Below the pieces are notes generated by a model. That model was given only the letters and a program-made list of their open reading frames with translations. It was not told the DNA's origin and searched no databases. A stretch of DNA of 64,000 bases from Rhyacophila brunnea (Eukaryota; Arthropoda; Insecta; Trichoptera; Rhyacophilidae), in contig JAGYXB010000557.1 of assembly GCA_022495005.1 (NCBI GenBank), positions 124,001-188,000 on the forward strand. Direction: 5' to 3'. Of this stretch, positions 1 to 11,612 are shown piece by piece. The position numbers and the translations under genes were made by a program. How positions within the stretch are numbered: position 1 is the stretch's first letter; every line of letters starts with the position of its first letter.

Positions 1-831
1 GCACCATTTCATATTAATCATTTTTTCGAGGCATCGGGTTCTGAGGTGGCCTGGTGTATTTTCTATATACAATGAGTATTTTTTTCTAAATATCTACTTA
101 AAATAGAATAAAGTTATATATATTTGTATGTAATAATTTTTGACCGTTTTTTACGGTATAATTATAATTTTATAACTGTAAAGATTATATGAATGGCAAA
201 TGAACAGAATAAGTAAGAAATTTCAAGGAAGTAAAATGAACGTAAATTTTCCGTTGGCGGTGGAAAATTCTTTAATATTAATATCTGCGGAGAATGAGAA
301 TAATTAGGCCAAGTACCCAATCAAAAAAAGGTCAGAAATTTTCATAGGGTCTTTTTTATTTAAACCAAAGGTATACCTTGGAGTTTAATTATAAATTCAT
401 ATAAATGCTGCCTAATTCCTTCGCCATACATTCAAAGAACTTTGATCTATTGGCCTATTTCACAGTGTTTTTCATAATTATATTAATTATAAACGTAGTA
501 AAACCAAATTTAGTATATTTTATAATGAAAATAGTGATTTATTCTTAAATAAAATCTAGTTATGTTGTTACAAACAACAATGTCAGCCTAATCTTTTTAA
601 GATAATTGACGTTTGTTTTGCGAAAAATGTGCTATAATAATTTTAATATGTGGTGAATAAATTCTATAAAGTACCAGTTGAAGTTATACTGATAGGTCAA
701 GAAGTTTCGTTTACTTGAAACATTCTTATGGTATGTACCTATAGCTTTAATATTTCTTGAGAAACTGGGTCCTGTTACTTTCTATGTACCGACATATTCA
801 CCTTTTTTTATTTATTAAAAGGTATTTGACA
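1..831. other. AT-rich intergenic DNA
   Basis: No gene, RNA or repeat with recognisable ends is visible here. The stretch is strongly AT-rich and has no open frame with protein-like composition. It ends exactly at the 5' TC terminus of the first Helitron. Confidence 0.5.
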
Positions 832-2705
832 TCTCTATATATATAAAAATCTCGTGTCACGATGTTTGTGGTCGAACTCCTCCGAAATGGCTCGACCGAT
901 TTTTATGATTTTTTTAATGTATATTTGTTAGGTATGAGAATAGGTCAACGAGTATATTTCATACCGCTAGGTGATTAGGGTATCTCTATCCAGAAAAAAA
1001 ATCTTTTATTTTTTTGACAATTTTTTTTTTGTATTTTTTTTATTATTTGGCATAAAAAATACTAATAACCTCAAATTTTCACTTTCCTACCTCCATCTTC
1101 CCATTTTTTAATCGCGATTTTATTATTTTTGTATGAACAAATTTAACCGTCGTTCGTATTTCAAACAGAACGAAATTATTTATGTTGTTGAATGACAGAT
1201 AGCACTACGTCCGAGAAGAATTCAAGAAAAGCGTCGCGTCATTTTGACATTTCATTCGGCAAATTACAACGCAGTGCGTGCAAAATTTTGTACGATTTAT
1301 TTTGATTTATCTATTTTTATGTGCGTGTATTACAGTGCACAATGCCACCAAGACGCAAGGGGGTTATTTGGGCCGTCGAACGAATAAAGCAACAAACATG
1401 CGAAATAGTAGAGCAGAAAGAACAGACGAACAAATCCAACAATATAACAAAGACGTGCGTGTAAGCATGTCGCAATTGCGTGCATCTCAATCACAAGAGG
1501 CACGAGCTGAACGAAATCAACAACGACAATTGGAACGGAGCCAAGCGCGCCGGTTCGTAGTTAACACACGCAGAGCAAATGACAGACAACGCCAACAAGT
1601 ACATCGAACATTTACATTCGCTTCGTTCCTTCAACTCGCATTCGAGTACGAGCCAGATATTGAATATTCCGCTCATCCGAAAGTGCTGATTGGTGCTATG
1701 GACAAAAAATTTCCCCATTGTCATGCGCTCAAATTCAAACATGAGTCAGCCGGGATGTGTTGCGCATCAGAAAAAGTGCAACTACCAGAAATTGAGATAC
1801 CACCAGAACCATTGAACGGCTTGCTCATTGGCACGGTTCCAGATTCAAACCTGTTCCTGAAGTCCATTCGCACATTCAATTCATGCTTCCAAATGACTTC
1901 GTTCGGAGCAACAGAAATAGTTCACAATACTGCGGCAAATGGTCAACAATTCCATTCTACGTTCAAAATCAAAGGTCAAGTATACCACAAAGTAGGCTCA
2001 TTGCTGCAAATGCCAAACGAACCACATACATTTTTACAAATCTACTTCATGGGCGCGGCGGTGAGGACATCAATCATGTGGATGCACGTTGCGGCTACAA
2101 TAGCCTCAATTCGCCTAATGCCAGGCGCATCGTCGGCGAACTGTACGCCCTGTTGAATGAGCACAATGAATTATTGAAATTCTTCAAAGCACACATGCAC
2201 GAATTGCAAAGTGACAATCACGCTATTGTCATCAATCCTGATAAAACACCAGCTGGAGAGCACGTACGTCGATTCAATGCGACTGTTGTTGACGACATTG
2301 CTGGAATCATGGTTGGCGACCGCACATCGACGCGAGAAATCGTGATTCGAAGAAGAAACAATAATTTGGAGTTCATCGCTGACACACACCGTTCATACGA
2401 CGCTCTCCAATATCCGCTAATTTTCTGGAAGGGACAAGACGGATATTGCATAAAATTAAACAACGAGATCCTGTCACAGGTAATTCATTCATTATGAACA
2501 TCATTACTCATTTTGAATTGAGAAAATGAATGGTTGATGTTTTTTTGTTTTTATCGGCGGTCATCGTCTACAGCGCTCTATTCCTCTTTCTGTCATAGAT
2601 CCCATCCCCACACACTTAGGATACATTCATTACTTTTTATTTAACAACCAAAATTTTCACTAGAAATAATTTATATGGCAGAACAACGTTTGCCTGGTCA
2701 GCTAG
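832..2705 (+). mobile_element. Helitron copy 1 (non-autonomous)
   Basis: The element begins TCTCTATATATATAAAAATC and ends CTAG, and sits between a flanking A (831) and T (2706), as Helitrons do. A short hairpin (GGCA...TGCC, 2677-2694) lies 11 nt inside the 3' end, the usual Helitron terminator position. The element is 1874 bp and holds only the N-terminal part of a Helitron replicase-like ORF. The Rep catalytic core and the Pif1-type helicase are missing, so it cannot mobilise itself. A sibling of nearly the same length lies at 15071-16942 with the same ends and internal boundaries, showing that this short form itself was mobilised. Confidence 0.88.
1342..2497 (+). pseudogene. Helitron N-terminal replicase ORF, frameshifted
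   Basis: The start ATG (1342) opens a frame beginning MPPRRKG. Compared with the sibling at 15582, one base is lost just after the start (within the G run near 1360), so the rest of the N-terminal region is read in another frame. That region is rich in Gln, Arg and Glu (SQEARAERNQQRQLERSQAR). It is followed by a Cys/His cluster (HCHALKF...MCC) and the PEPLNGLLIG and FNSCFQMTS stretches typical of insect Helitron proteins. A 5-base insertion near 2050 and a one-base loss near 2453 break the frame again. The helicase part is absent. It cannot encode a functional product. Confidence 0.8.
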
Positions 2706-3919
2706 TATTTTTATAAGAAATACTATGAGACATTTCAGATTAAAATCTTAGATTAAAATTTTACGAATCAACGAGTTAGTTTTCCAGTACTTACCTGACT
2801 ATAGTTGATATCTAAGTAATATTAATATATATACATTGAATATGATATTATATATATTATTAATTGGGTCATTATTCATAGTAATATTTATAAAATATCA
2901 AGTTGCTCTAAAAATAAGGGTGTTTTTTTATTTTTCGCTATCAATAAAATTCAAACATAATCAATTATGTCTGTTGACGTCAATATAATAATATACTGAC
3001 AGGCAAAATTTGAATTATTATTAATCTTATAATGCGATTAAGGAGCATGTACTAGCCTGATTGATTGTGTAATAAATTATACCTTAATGGTTTTTGGAAG
3101 ATATTGATGGTACTTGAAGAATTTCAATGGAAACCTATATTAAGTAGTAAATTAAGCATGTGCTTATGTATGCTTTGCTGGGTTGAAAAGACTTTGATAC
3201 GAAGAACTTGTAAAATTGTGAAATACGTTTCTTATATAATATTATGTAGATCAAAACGAAGATGGTGAAGAAGCCTTCTCGATATATATTGTCATCTTCT
3301 AGTACCATTGCCTATCGGAGGTTGCCACCGCCAGGGTGATATTATCTCTATGTTTTCTACCTATATGTCTTCTACCCTAAACAGTTACATACCTACGGTA
3401 TATATGGGTGTAACTTTGTTAATTGTATCAATGTTACATAAGGTTGTAGCATTTTTATTCAATTTGATATGAATTGAATTATGTAGCTGCTATGTTTAAT
3501 GATATACATCATTATATATCTCGTTCTTATCGAAGCATCCCTTATTTGCGTGTGGCCATCGTCTTTACCTTATTGTCTCTACGATCCAGAACAGTTTGGC
3601 AAAGCTGCACTTTTACTAATCACGGAGATTCTCAAGCCGCAAAATGTTTCACTCTTCACTACGTTTTCCGTTTATTTTTCCTATACGTGTCGCGCTTAAT
3701 TATAAAGTGAATTTGAAAAAAATGTTACTTATAAAATTTCACATAGCTGATTTCATATTTCAAAAACATGAAAGTATTTAAAAAAAAATTGAGATACCTA
3801 CACACAGTCAGAAAATTTATTAAATTTATAAATACACAGATATTTTTATGATTCTTTTTATGAAAGCGTGAATATCGTTTTACAAATATGTCACTGAAAT
3901 AGTTAGTAAAATTGTATTT
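2706..3919. other. Intergenic, no assigned gene
   Basis: AT-rich DNA between a Helitron and a non-LTR remnant. Two open stretches stand out slightly: 3065-3268 and 3487-3702 on the plus strand. The second reads as a hydrophobic segment ending YFSYTCRA. I could not match either to a family with confidence, and no convincing splice context joins them. They may be decayed exons of a membrane protein or chance frames. Confidence 0.3.
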
Positions 3920-4309
3920 CATCATCATCATCATCAGCTGTGGTTAATTTACTGCTAGATGAAGGCATCCCTGTACTCTTCCCATATTATCGGTCCCTAG
4001 TTCTTTGCTGCCACGTATATCCACCAAATTTTATGGGCTCGTCTATCTATCGGATGTGTTTTAGGGCGTCCCTGTGGGCGTTTGTTCTTTTGGGTAACAT
4101 TGTATGATGGAAATTGTCCAGTAGTTTTATGTCAAATTGCGAAGTCTATTGGTGTCTTTTGTGGTCTTTCCGCGTTATGTCCAACATCCTCCTTTCCTTT
4201 CCGCGTAGTGCTAGTCGTAATATTTGGATTTTGTTTACATTAAGAGTCGATGTTCAAACATAAATGAGCGTTGGTAGCACACATTGGTTAAATACTTTAT
4301 ACTTATGAC
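3920..4309 (-). pseudogene. Non-LTR retrotransposon 3' remnant (RTE-like)
   Basis: Read on the minus strand, the sequence decodes piecewise into the C-terminal end of an insect non-LTR polyprotein: FNQCVLPTLIYV, then a block reading RRMLDITRKDHKRHQ, where relatives have MERSMLGI...RDRKRN. It then runs into a (GAT)n tail at 3936-3920. Stops and frame changes occur throughout, so it is an old 5'-truncated insertion. A relative lies in the opposite orientation at 35797-36201. The upper boundary is uncertain because a hAT element is inserted there. Confidence 0.6.
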
Positions 4310-5633
4310 CAGTGGCGACCGGTGAGTTATTTTACTGGGAGTTCACTTTTTTCACCTTTTGACTGCCGTAAAAAGGCATTTGCCTTCATCAAAACTTCAC
4401 CAAAAAATCAAAAAAAAAAAACTATTGGTTTTTTTAATTTAGTACATTTAAAAGAAATCATAAATAACTCACTATTTATTATTTGTTGTACCTCTAAAAA
4501 CAGTTTTTCTTGAAAAAAATGGATTTTAAACTTTAACACAAACTGGTTGACACGAACTATTTTGTTTTGACCGAATTATTAGTACTAACGAAATATCTCG
4601 TATCTGCAGTGACCGGGATTTATTGTTCATTTGTATGAGAAATCCATTCTTCTGTTTTTCATCGACAAAAATTTTTCAATTACGCGTTTGTTGAAGTCAG
4701 GAATCTCTTGTATCATTCTTTTTTCGATACTGAGCATACATAATGCGTTCAATCTTGATTGCGCGATGGTGTTTCTACTAAAACACTTGATCCGTTTGAG
4801 TGTGAAAAAACATCTTTCGCTTTCCACTGATGTCATCGGAATAGTAAAAATTAAATTTAATAGTAAAACCGTTTCCGTAAATGTGTCAATGAGATTTTTT
4901 TCGATTAAAATGTTTTATAATGCTGAGGCGCCATCAGCATTATAAAAATTATCCAAGCTGTAAATAACAGACAATTCATTTTTGAGTTTATTTTTATCTA
5001 AAAAGTCAGACGTATTACAGAGCTAGTTTGGAGAGATATCATAATTGATAAACATTGTGAATTTAGTCATCAAACTGAAAAAAACTTGAAGTTTATTTTT
5101 AAATTGTACTTCGCCTAAATTTGAGAAATGTTGTCAAGATGTGCGGAAATTTAATATACGTACTGTGAAAAGAATTTATTTTTATAATAATATTGAATAA
5201 AAATTGTCAAACAATAATTGTACGTGTGATACGGGCTGTATTGTTTTAAAACCGATGAAGCCGCATTCGGGCCGAGAGCGACTGAAACTGTCGCTCCGGA
5301 GCACGTAGAAAAAATATTTACGTATTGCTATTCCACGCGACAGACGACGCTTTTTCTGATTGCAAAGAAATCGAAATTAGATTACTGGGCGCTTTGGTAC
5401 GAGCAATGTCGGATATCGCTCCCATCAACATATAATATTATTATTTAAAATAGCCGGTTAAAAACACATATTAGAATTTGTTTTTGTATATGAATTAATG
5501 ACTACGGTAATAGATCAGAACACTTTTAATTAATCAAATATAAATTAAATACTCATTTAAAAAAAGTTTTTTCGCATAAATTGAGTGGGTGGGTGTGCAC
5601 CGCTCCAGCGCTTTCAAGGGAGAATCGCCACTG
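4310..5633 (-). mobile_element. hAT transposon, degenerate, with target duplication
   Basis: The ends are CAGTGGCGA (4310) and its reverse complement TCGCCACTG (ending 5633). They are flanked by the exact 8-bp direct repeat CTTATGAC at 4302-4309 and 5634-5641. CAG-type terminal repeats and an 8-bp duplication define the hAT superfamily. Inside, on the minus strand, is a decayed transposase C-terminus. At 1324 bp it is shorter than an autonomous element, so it has internal deletions. It inserted next to the non-LTR remnant. Confidence 0.87.
4627..4990 (-). pseudogene. hAT (ZMYM-type) transposase C-terminal fragment
   Basis: The minus-strand frame reads LKNELSVIYS, has an in-frame stop at 4915-4917, then continues PMTSVESERCFFTLKRIK and RLNALCMLSIEK, ending in MKNRRMDFSYK. 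This is the C-terminal dimerisation region of hAT transposases, often annotated as ZMYM1-like or Ttf-type zinc-finger proteins. The region in relatives reads TxSEAERCFSTLKRIK. Only the tail of the protein remains, and the stop plus missing upstream domains make it non-functional. Confidence 0.8.
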
Positions 5634-6809
5634 CTTATGACACATAAGGGCGTCACTTTTGAAGATACCATTCCGGCGACCAAATACACTCCATTCCAGT
5701 TTGGTTTTGCAGGAAAACTCGTCATACATACGACAGTCAATTGACATGTGTTGTACGAATAGAAGTAGCAAACAAGTGTAGGTATTATTACTTTTGTGAT
5801 CAAACCTTTATCTTAAAACCGATATTTGGCTTTCATTTGCAAATTCCTGCATCCTATTTTGAATGTCTTTAGGGTCGTCCACAAAACTCAGGTAACTAAG
5901 GTATTCACCACAAGAGTGTACTATTTAAGTGTATAAAATCAAGTTTCATACCCTATGTTAAAAGTTTTAAACAATGCTTCTCATTAAAGTATTAAGTACA
6001 AGCAAAAACATGTATTAATTAAAGTACTTGACAAGTTTTCAAGTATTGAGTTTGATAACAAACGGTGTTAGTGATATTACATTCTAAGTATGTAAACTAT
6101 GTAAACTTATTCGAAGGCTTTTTTGAGTATCATAATAATATTAAGAAAAAAATATTTATGGCAACAATATTGTGTTAATAATATTATATCCTCGTAAAGT
6201 AGTAGATAGGTACTCATAAAACTCATGAGAAAATATTTGCGTTACATTTTCTTTAAAAATGAAAACAAATAGTGTAGTCGGAGTGGTTCTGTGTTCATAC
6301 TTGTACTTTGTAATACTTATTTTAGTTTATAACTTCTTAGATAAATATTTATATATACATTTCAAATACGTTTACGGGCGTAGCCTAGATTTATCTGTTG
6401 TTTTAACCTTTATATTGTCGTGTTACAAGCTGACTAAATGTGGATTCGTTAGGGAATTGTTTTAGAAAATCTGGTGTTAACCTAACAATAAAAATATATA
6501 TTCACCATTAATTCATTAATTCAATGTACATTACACAGAATAATATAGTTTTAAATTGTTTTGACATTTTCATTGATTCAAATAATAGGTACCATCTATA
6601 AAAAGCTATTAAAAGCAAATGTAACAACTCACCTATTAGTATATTTGCTCAAGACTGTGAAGTTGAAATATCAACCTTATTTACTCATTGATTTTACAGT
6701 TTTATGAAATGATTATTATAATATCTATATTTAAATAATTCAGATTACTTGTGTTGTACAATTTGTGGATTTTGAATCCAACAAATCTCAGTCTTGGTGA
6801 AATTTGAAT
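5634..6809. other. AT-rich intergenic DNA
   Basis: Nothing recognisable beyond the right target duplication of the hAT element. A 68-codon open frame at 6259-6465 is hydrophobic, but its composition follows local AT richness and it has no family features. Confidence 0.4.
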
Positions 6810-7090
6810 TATTTTAAATAAAAAAATATATTTTAATTGATTTAAATATTGTACTATTCTATTTGAGTAGTTTTTTGCGACCTGGGTTTCGCCTTTCGGA
6901 ATCTTCAGGCTCTGTGTACACTCACCAAAGGCAAACATACACGGACAACGAACACTCCTAACTCTAGCTTATATAATAAATCAATACAATAAAGTAGGTA
7001 AAATCTCCGTTACCTACATATCAAGTCGAAGGACAACAATAAAAATAAAAAATACAACAAACAAATTATGAATAGTTGTAATAGTAAAAA
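6810..7090. repeat. Dispersed repeat, family R1, copy 1
   Basis: Contains the block TGCGACCTGGGTTTCGCC followed by TTTCGGAATCTTC, GTGTACACTCACCAAA and CAAATTATGAATAGTTG. The same blocks recur in the same order at 9190-9420, and the first part recurs at 29695-29830. Neither terminal inverted repeats nor a tail are clear, so the class is unknown. Confidence 0.6.
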
Positions 7091-8246
7091 TATACTACTT
7101 ATGTAAAATTATCTTTATTCTCTATTTAGAATAGTTTTGAATTATCGGATTTGCTTCTAGTACCGTCAATCGACGTGTTCATCTCCATACCTTGTCCGGT
7201 CCCCTGACACATATGTTGAATGCTTCATATCCTGCACTGCATGGAGAAAGTTCTCAATTACATTTTAAGAAAACTCAAGACGTGGTGCCAATGTATGACG
7301 AAGTTTTAACGCGTTTTACATAATACATACGTATTTTCACTCGACGTGCTGCATATACTCGTCTGGATCATCGTATTATAAATATCTATAATATTTAATG
7401 AATTATCTGGAACGAATATTTGACTTTTTTATAAAGTGGATTAATCCACTGAGAGTCTCTTCAAGTTGACTCCATTCTTCTCGTTTCTATGTGATGAATT
7501 GGAATGTACTTCCACTGAACCGCTATTGGGTACCTACTACTGGGTGGCTAGATTTGGGAAATTATTTCTTCTTTGAGCTATGTGTTATACTAATATGATA
7601 GTATTTTATTATTTTACGGTGTTATTGCTTATTATATGGGAAAAATGTGATTTAAAAAAAAACATATATTATTGTAAATGTATATTAGTACCCATATTTT
7701 GCGCATTTTAAGTAGGTATTTTGAAATTTAGGTGAATTAATATTCTATGTAGATACTACTAAAATTAATTAGGTGTACAGAAAAAAACGTAGCAAAGTGT
7801 TTTAGCGGCCGGGGAGTAACAAAAAATTCACACCTAACATAATACAAAACGTGTACCTGTGCCAGTAAGTGAAAAACAAACTCTGCCTCTCCCGTGAAGG
7901 TTCTGGATATAATAAATTGACAGCTTTAATAAAAATAAAAAATAATTAAACAATCAAAAACTATTTTTGCAAATAATAAATTCGCAGAATATTTGTGCCG
8001 CAGGCGATTTGTTAAACAATAAACTGTCACTTTTTTATAGTAATCTAGTGATTCCGAATACCAATGACGGAGAGTGTAGATAGACACTGGAGATCGGACA
8101 AAAATAGTTATAATACAAACTAAGTCGTCTTCTTTTTCGGCACTACATCTGAATGGCCATTCTTCATAAATACATACCCTTCACAGAATTCTTTCGTTTG
8201 CCAATATTTTATAGTTTCTAAACCACACTTATTATTATATTATGGT
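7091..8246. other. Intergenic, no gene seen
   Basis: AT-rich DNA. Around 7880-7910 a short stretch (CTCTCCCGTGAAGGTTCTGG) resembles part of the repeat pair at 14571-14990 and 27281-27665, suggesting a third, heavily decayed copy. Confidence 0.3.
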
Positions 8247-8671
8247 TAGCGACGTCCCTAGACAAAATGCCACCCCATTTTTTTAATATATATTATCTAT
8301 TTTTATCATCCTTTCATGACTCCATTATCTAAGGAATGTATTGTTTGAATAGGTAAATTACTAACAAAATATACACCACTAAAAATTTAGATATAAAAAG
8401 CGAATAAGTAAATATAATTTAGGTAATTAAGCTAGACACTCATAAGAGTCTGAGGTTATATTTGGTTGATATTTCTGACACATTTGGTTTGTATCATTTA
8501 TCAATACACAGAGTTATTATTTTGATACTATTTTTTATTACGCTATTATTGTACAACATGTAAGTATACAAAATAATGTTAGCTATTTCTATATATTCCA
8601 AATGATTCTCCTCAATTTGCCGCCCTTCGAGTAAATGCCGCCCCCAAGCGACGCTTAATCTGCCTTCACTG
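8247..8671. mobile_element. Short hAT element, family R2, copy 1
   Basis: Begins TAGCGACGTCCCTAGACA and ends CACTG. It is flanked by ATTATGGT (8239-8246) and ATTATGAT (8672-8679), a 7-of-8 match that fits a hAT target duplication. The interior shares TTTTTATCATCCTTTCATGA and TTTGCCGCCCTTCGAGTAA with the better-preserved copy at 19360-19760. No coding capacity is seen. Confidence 0.72.
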
Positions 8672-8764
8672 ATTATGATAATGCTACATTATCAGTTTTT
8701 GTATTGAAATTACGATAATCAACAATATTTGATAGGTAAATTGTTCAATATGTAGGTATCGCTT

Positions 8765-9094
8765 TCATGTATAAAATAGGGCAGTATGAATGTATGTATA
8801 ACATATTCCGACCCATAAAACATTTTTCTCACAAAATCTTGTATTGTACATCCGTTGGTAAGGTAGGTAGCTGTCAGGTAAATTGAGTATCCTGGATGGG
8901 ATCATTGCTAGACTACCGTATGTCTCCCCTTTTAAATTCAGGGATTTTTCCCTTTTAGAGAAGGCTTTCGATTGCGTTAAGCCTTCAGATCTGGAATAAC
9001 TTAAAGCCGGGGCGAAGGGGCAAAAGAGAGTCGATTTGTTCGCGTCGTCGGTGAATATCACTCGTATTTGTTGCGGGCGAAACTCTTTCTTCAA
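8765..9094 (-). other. Open frame of 109 codons, unassigned
   Basis: A minus-strand frame of 109 codons lies between two repeats. Its product has no signal peptide, membrane segment or motif that I recognise. Base composition here is less AT-rich than in the neighbours (for example the GCCGGGGCGAAGGGGC stretch near 9006), which could mean a transposon fragment. I assign no function. Confidence 0.2.
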
Positions 9095-9189
9095 TCGATA
9101 TACTTAGGCAGTTATTTATAAGAAAAATATACTTAAATCAAATACATATCTCTTTTATATAGATGAATTCCTAATATATAAAAAAGGTT

Positions 9190-9420
9190 TTAATGGATTT
9201 AAGTTTTGTAATATTCCATTTAAGTTGTTTTTTTGCGACCCGGGTTTCACCTTTCGGCATATTCGGGCACTGTGTACACTCACCAAAAGGCAAATAAACA
9301 CTGATACCAAATACTATTAACTCTAACTTATATAACAAATCTTTCACATAGGTACTTATAAGTCGAGAGTCACAATAAAAAAATATAACGAACAAATTAT
9401 GAATAGTTGAAGTGTTTGTA
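9190..9420. repeat. Dispersed repeat, family R1, copy 2
   Basis: Same orientation as the copy at 6810-7090. Shared blocks include TTTTTTGCGACCCGGGTTTC, CACTGTGTACACTCACCAAA and CAAATTATGAATAGTTG. Divergence is moderate. Confidence 0.6.
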
Positions 9421-10171
9421 AAAGCCCCTTGGACCATATCAATAATAATACACTCAATAAGCCGATAAAAATCGTCCAAACCTAATAATAGATCATTAGT
9501 AATTATAAAAAATAACAATACTACACTCAAGAGGTGTAAAATCGTCCATTCTGGGAACAATGGTAACTAATGGAGTTAACTAATGAGATGTATCTATGAT
9601 ATTGATATCACTGATATATCAGTCTGTAAAAGTTATTAGTAAAACAATTAATATTCAATAATATTATTACATGATATGTACATGATACTTTTTTATAGAT
9701 ATTTTTTATTACAGTCATGCCATGCCGGTGATTATAAATTATTATACAAAGAAATATTAGAAATAAATAGAGATTTAAAAAATATTACTGGGACGAATAT
9801 TTAGATTAGCTAAAGGTCATATCGTAGACCAGTTGTAGTGTTAAAAAGAAGAAGAAGAATATTATATTGCAGATTCAATTGAAAAAGAAACATCACATTC
9901 TATAGATCGAATATAAATAATTTGAATATTCCAATGGTCTCTTTCTTAATTTTTATTGAATGAATTTGTTATGAATTATTTATAAAATTGACCATTTCGT
10001 AAACGAAACATATTCGAAGTGTACTGCAACACACTTGACAGTAATTTTATCGTTTTTATTTTTAACACTATATCAGGCCATGATGCCTAATGACAGTAGT
10101 GTAGTAGTAGTAATAAACAATCACAGAAACAACCAGGATTTGAGAAAATCACAATATATATTTATTGTGAC
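9421..10171. other. Intergenic, no gene seen
   Basis: AT-rich DNA with no recognisable gene or repeat ends. Confidence 0.35.
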
Positions 10172-10256
10172 CATTTGGGGAATCAAACTCGGAACCTCCA
10201 GATGAGAACTCAGTGTCTTATGCATTAGACTCTGAGAGGCATATTGACATTGTAAT
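10172..10256 (-). repeat. tRNA-like SINE head
   Basis: The minus strand carries a B-box-like segment (GAGTTTGATTCCCC) preceded about 45 nt upstream by an A-box-like stretch, the internal RNA polymerase III promoter layout of tRNA-derived SINEs. Just downstream is a small hairpin, CACAATA...TATTGTG. The cloverleaf is degraded, so this is not a functional tRNA. Confidence 0.5.
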
Positions 10257-11092
10257 AATGATTTAATACAGCTTTTACTCCGTTTAAAATGTCTAATATA
10301 TCAAAACATTATAATTTAGAATACATAATATATTGTGACTTACTAAGATTTTGTATATAGTGGTTGTCATATACGCGAGGCTTTATTGATGACAATTTGG
10401 TTATATTTTGTCAGTTGGGGTTTTATCTTAATGAACTTTCCAGTTGTATAAACGGGTGTCTTTATTAGGGTACATATTACATTATATATTTAAAATATAC
10501 GGTACACAGTCTCGTTTTAACGTTAGCAGAGTCATATAAACGGATGTTACGGGTGTCTCAGAAAATCGTTAAGTATAAATAGATTGAAGTTTGAAAATTT
10601 TGTGATACTTAGGAAGAAATAAAAGCGTCATGGAATACTTAAAAAATTACTTCCATGAAAATAGAATTCGCAAATTTATTACGACGTATTTATATAAAAG
10701 CGGTCGGCCTTTTGTATTTTCAATAAAAAAATAAATAAAGGTCAGATTTTTTTCGGGTGATACTTATTCGAAAACGAGACAGCACACTTTTCAAAGCGAC
10801 TTCCATTTCCCACAGATTTCCATTTATTTAAACCTTTCAAATTAAAGCATCAACAGTATTATAAAGGCGAGTCTTGCAAATGATAAAATAAAGCTTTGTA
10901 AAATAACATTTCAGTCAAATATGTATGATAAAGTTGAATAATATTATTTCAAATAAAATATGTATGACATAATCGTCATACTTTGTCCTGAAAGGAAATG
11001 AAAGCGACTTGTTCAAAAAAAAAACTTATGAAAACTGTTCATGTTATAAACAAAGTAATGTATTTAACTGCAAATCTGATAATGTACCCCGT

Positions 11093-11350
11093 TTATACGT
11101 ACATGGATTTACTGCTGACAGTACGTAAAAAAAAGTGCAAGTGTAAACATGTATTATCATGCAAGTTGTAAGATTGCATGCATGAATTAAAAAAGTTTGG
11201 AAGATTCTGAATTTCCATAAGACAGTTGGGATTTGTTCGATATCTGCGCCTGCGCTGTAGAACGACAGTGGCGAACCTGCCGGTAAAAAATGGACTCATT
11301 TTGAGGTTGACCGATTTTCACGACCGAACAAATAGTACTAAAATGACAAT
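11093..11350. repeat. Transposon fragment with a hAT-like end
   Basis: 11093-11262 resembles 49135-49275 (shared ACATGGATTTACTGCTG-like and AAGATTGCATG...AATTAAAAAAGTTT blocks). At 11268 a CAGTGGCGAACC end resembles the terminal repeat of the hAT element at 4310. It is followed by TGACCGATTTTCACGACC, comparable to the interior of that element. No matching right end is visible, so it is a truncated copy. Confidence 0.4.
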
Positions 11351-11518
11351 ATCGCGTCTCGCTTAGTCTTGAATAATGCGATTAACGAGACGGTCAGAAA
11401 TTTTACGTTTAACAGTTATTATCGCGATAGTTTAAAATTACACACTATTGCTGAAATAAAATCCCTGCACGTGTATATTCGCTATTATATTGATGTGTGT
11501 GAATTATAATGATTATAT

Positions 11519-11612
11519 ATTATGATGACATTGGTTACATACTATTTATTTTTAAATGCCGTCGTATTGAAGGTTGGGATCAGTTGAGTTGTAACCAATG
11601 TCATCATAATGT
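11519..11612. repeat. Inverted repeat (hairpin)
   Basis: ATTATGATGACATTGGTTACA on the left pairs with TGTAACCAATGTCATCATAAT on the right, around a loop of about 50 nt. This is a short foldback of unknown family. Confidence 0.7.

Noticed and set aside
3487..3702. Possible exon of a chemoreceptor or other membrane protein
   Set aside because: Hydrophobic text alone; no family motif, no linked exons and no firm splice sites.
4631..4945. Plus-strand open frame of 104 codons
   Set aside because: It is the antisense shadow of the hAT transposase fragment on the minus strand.
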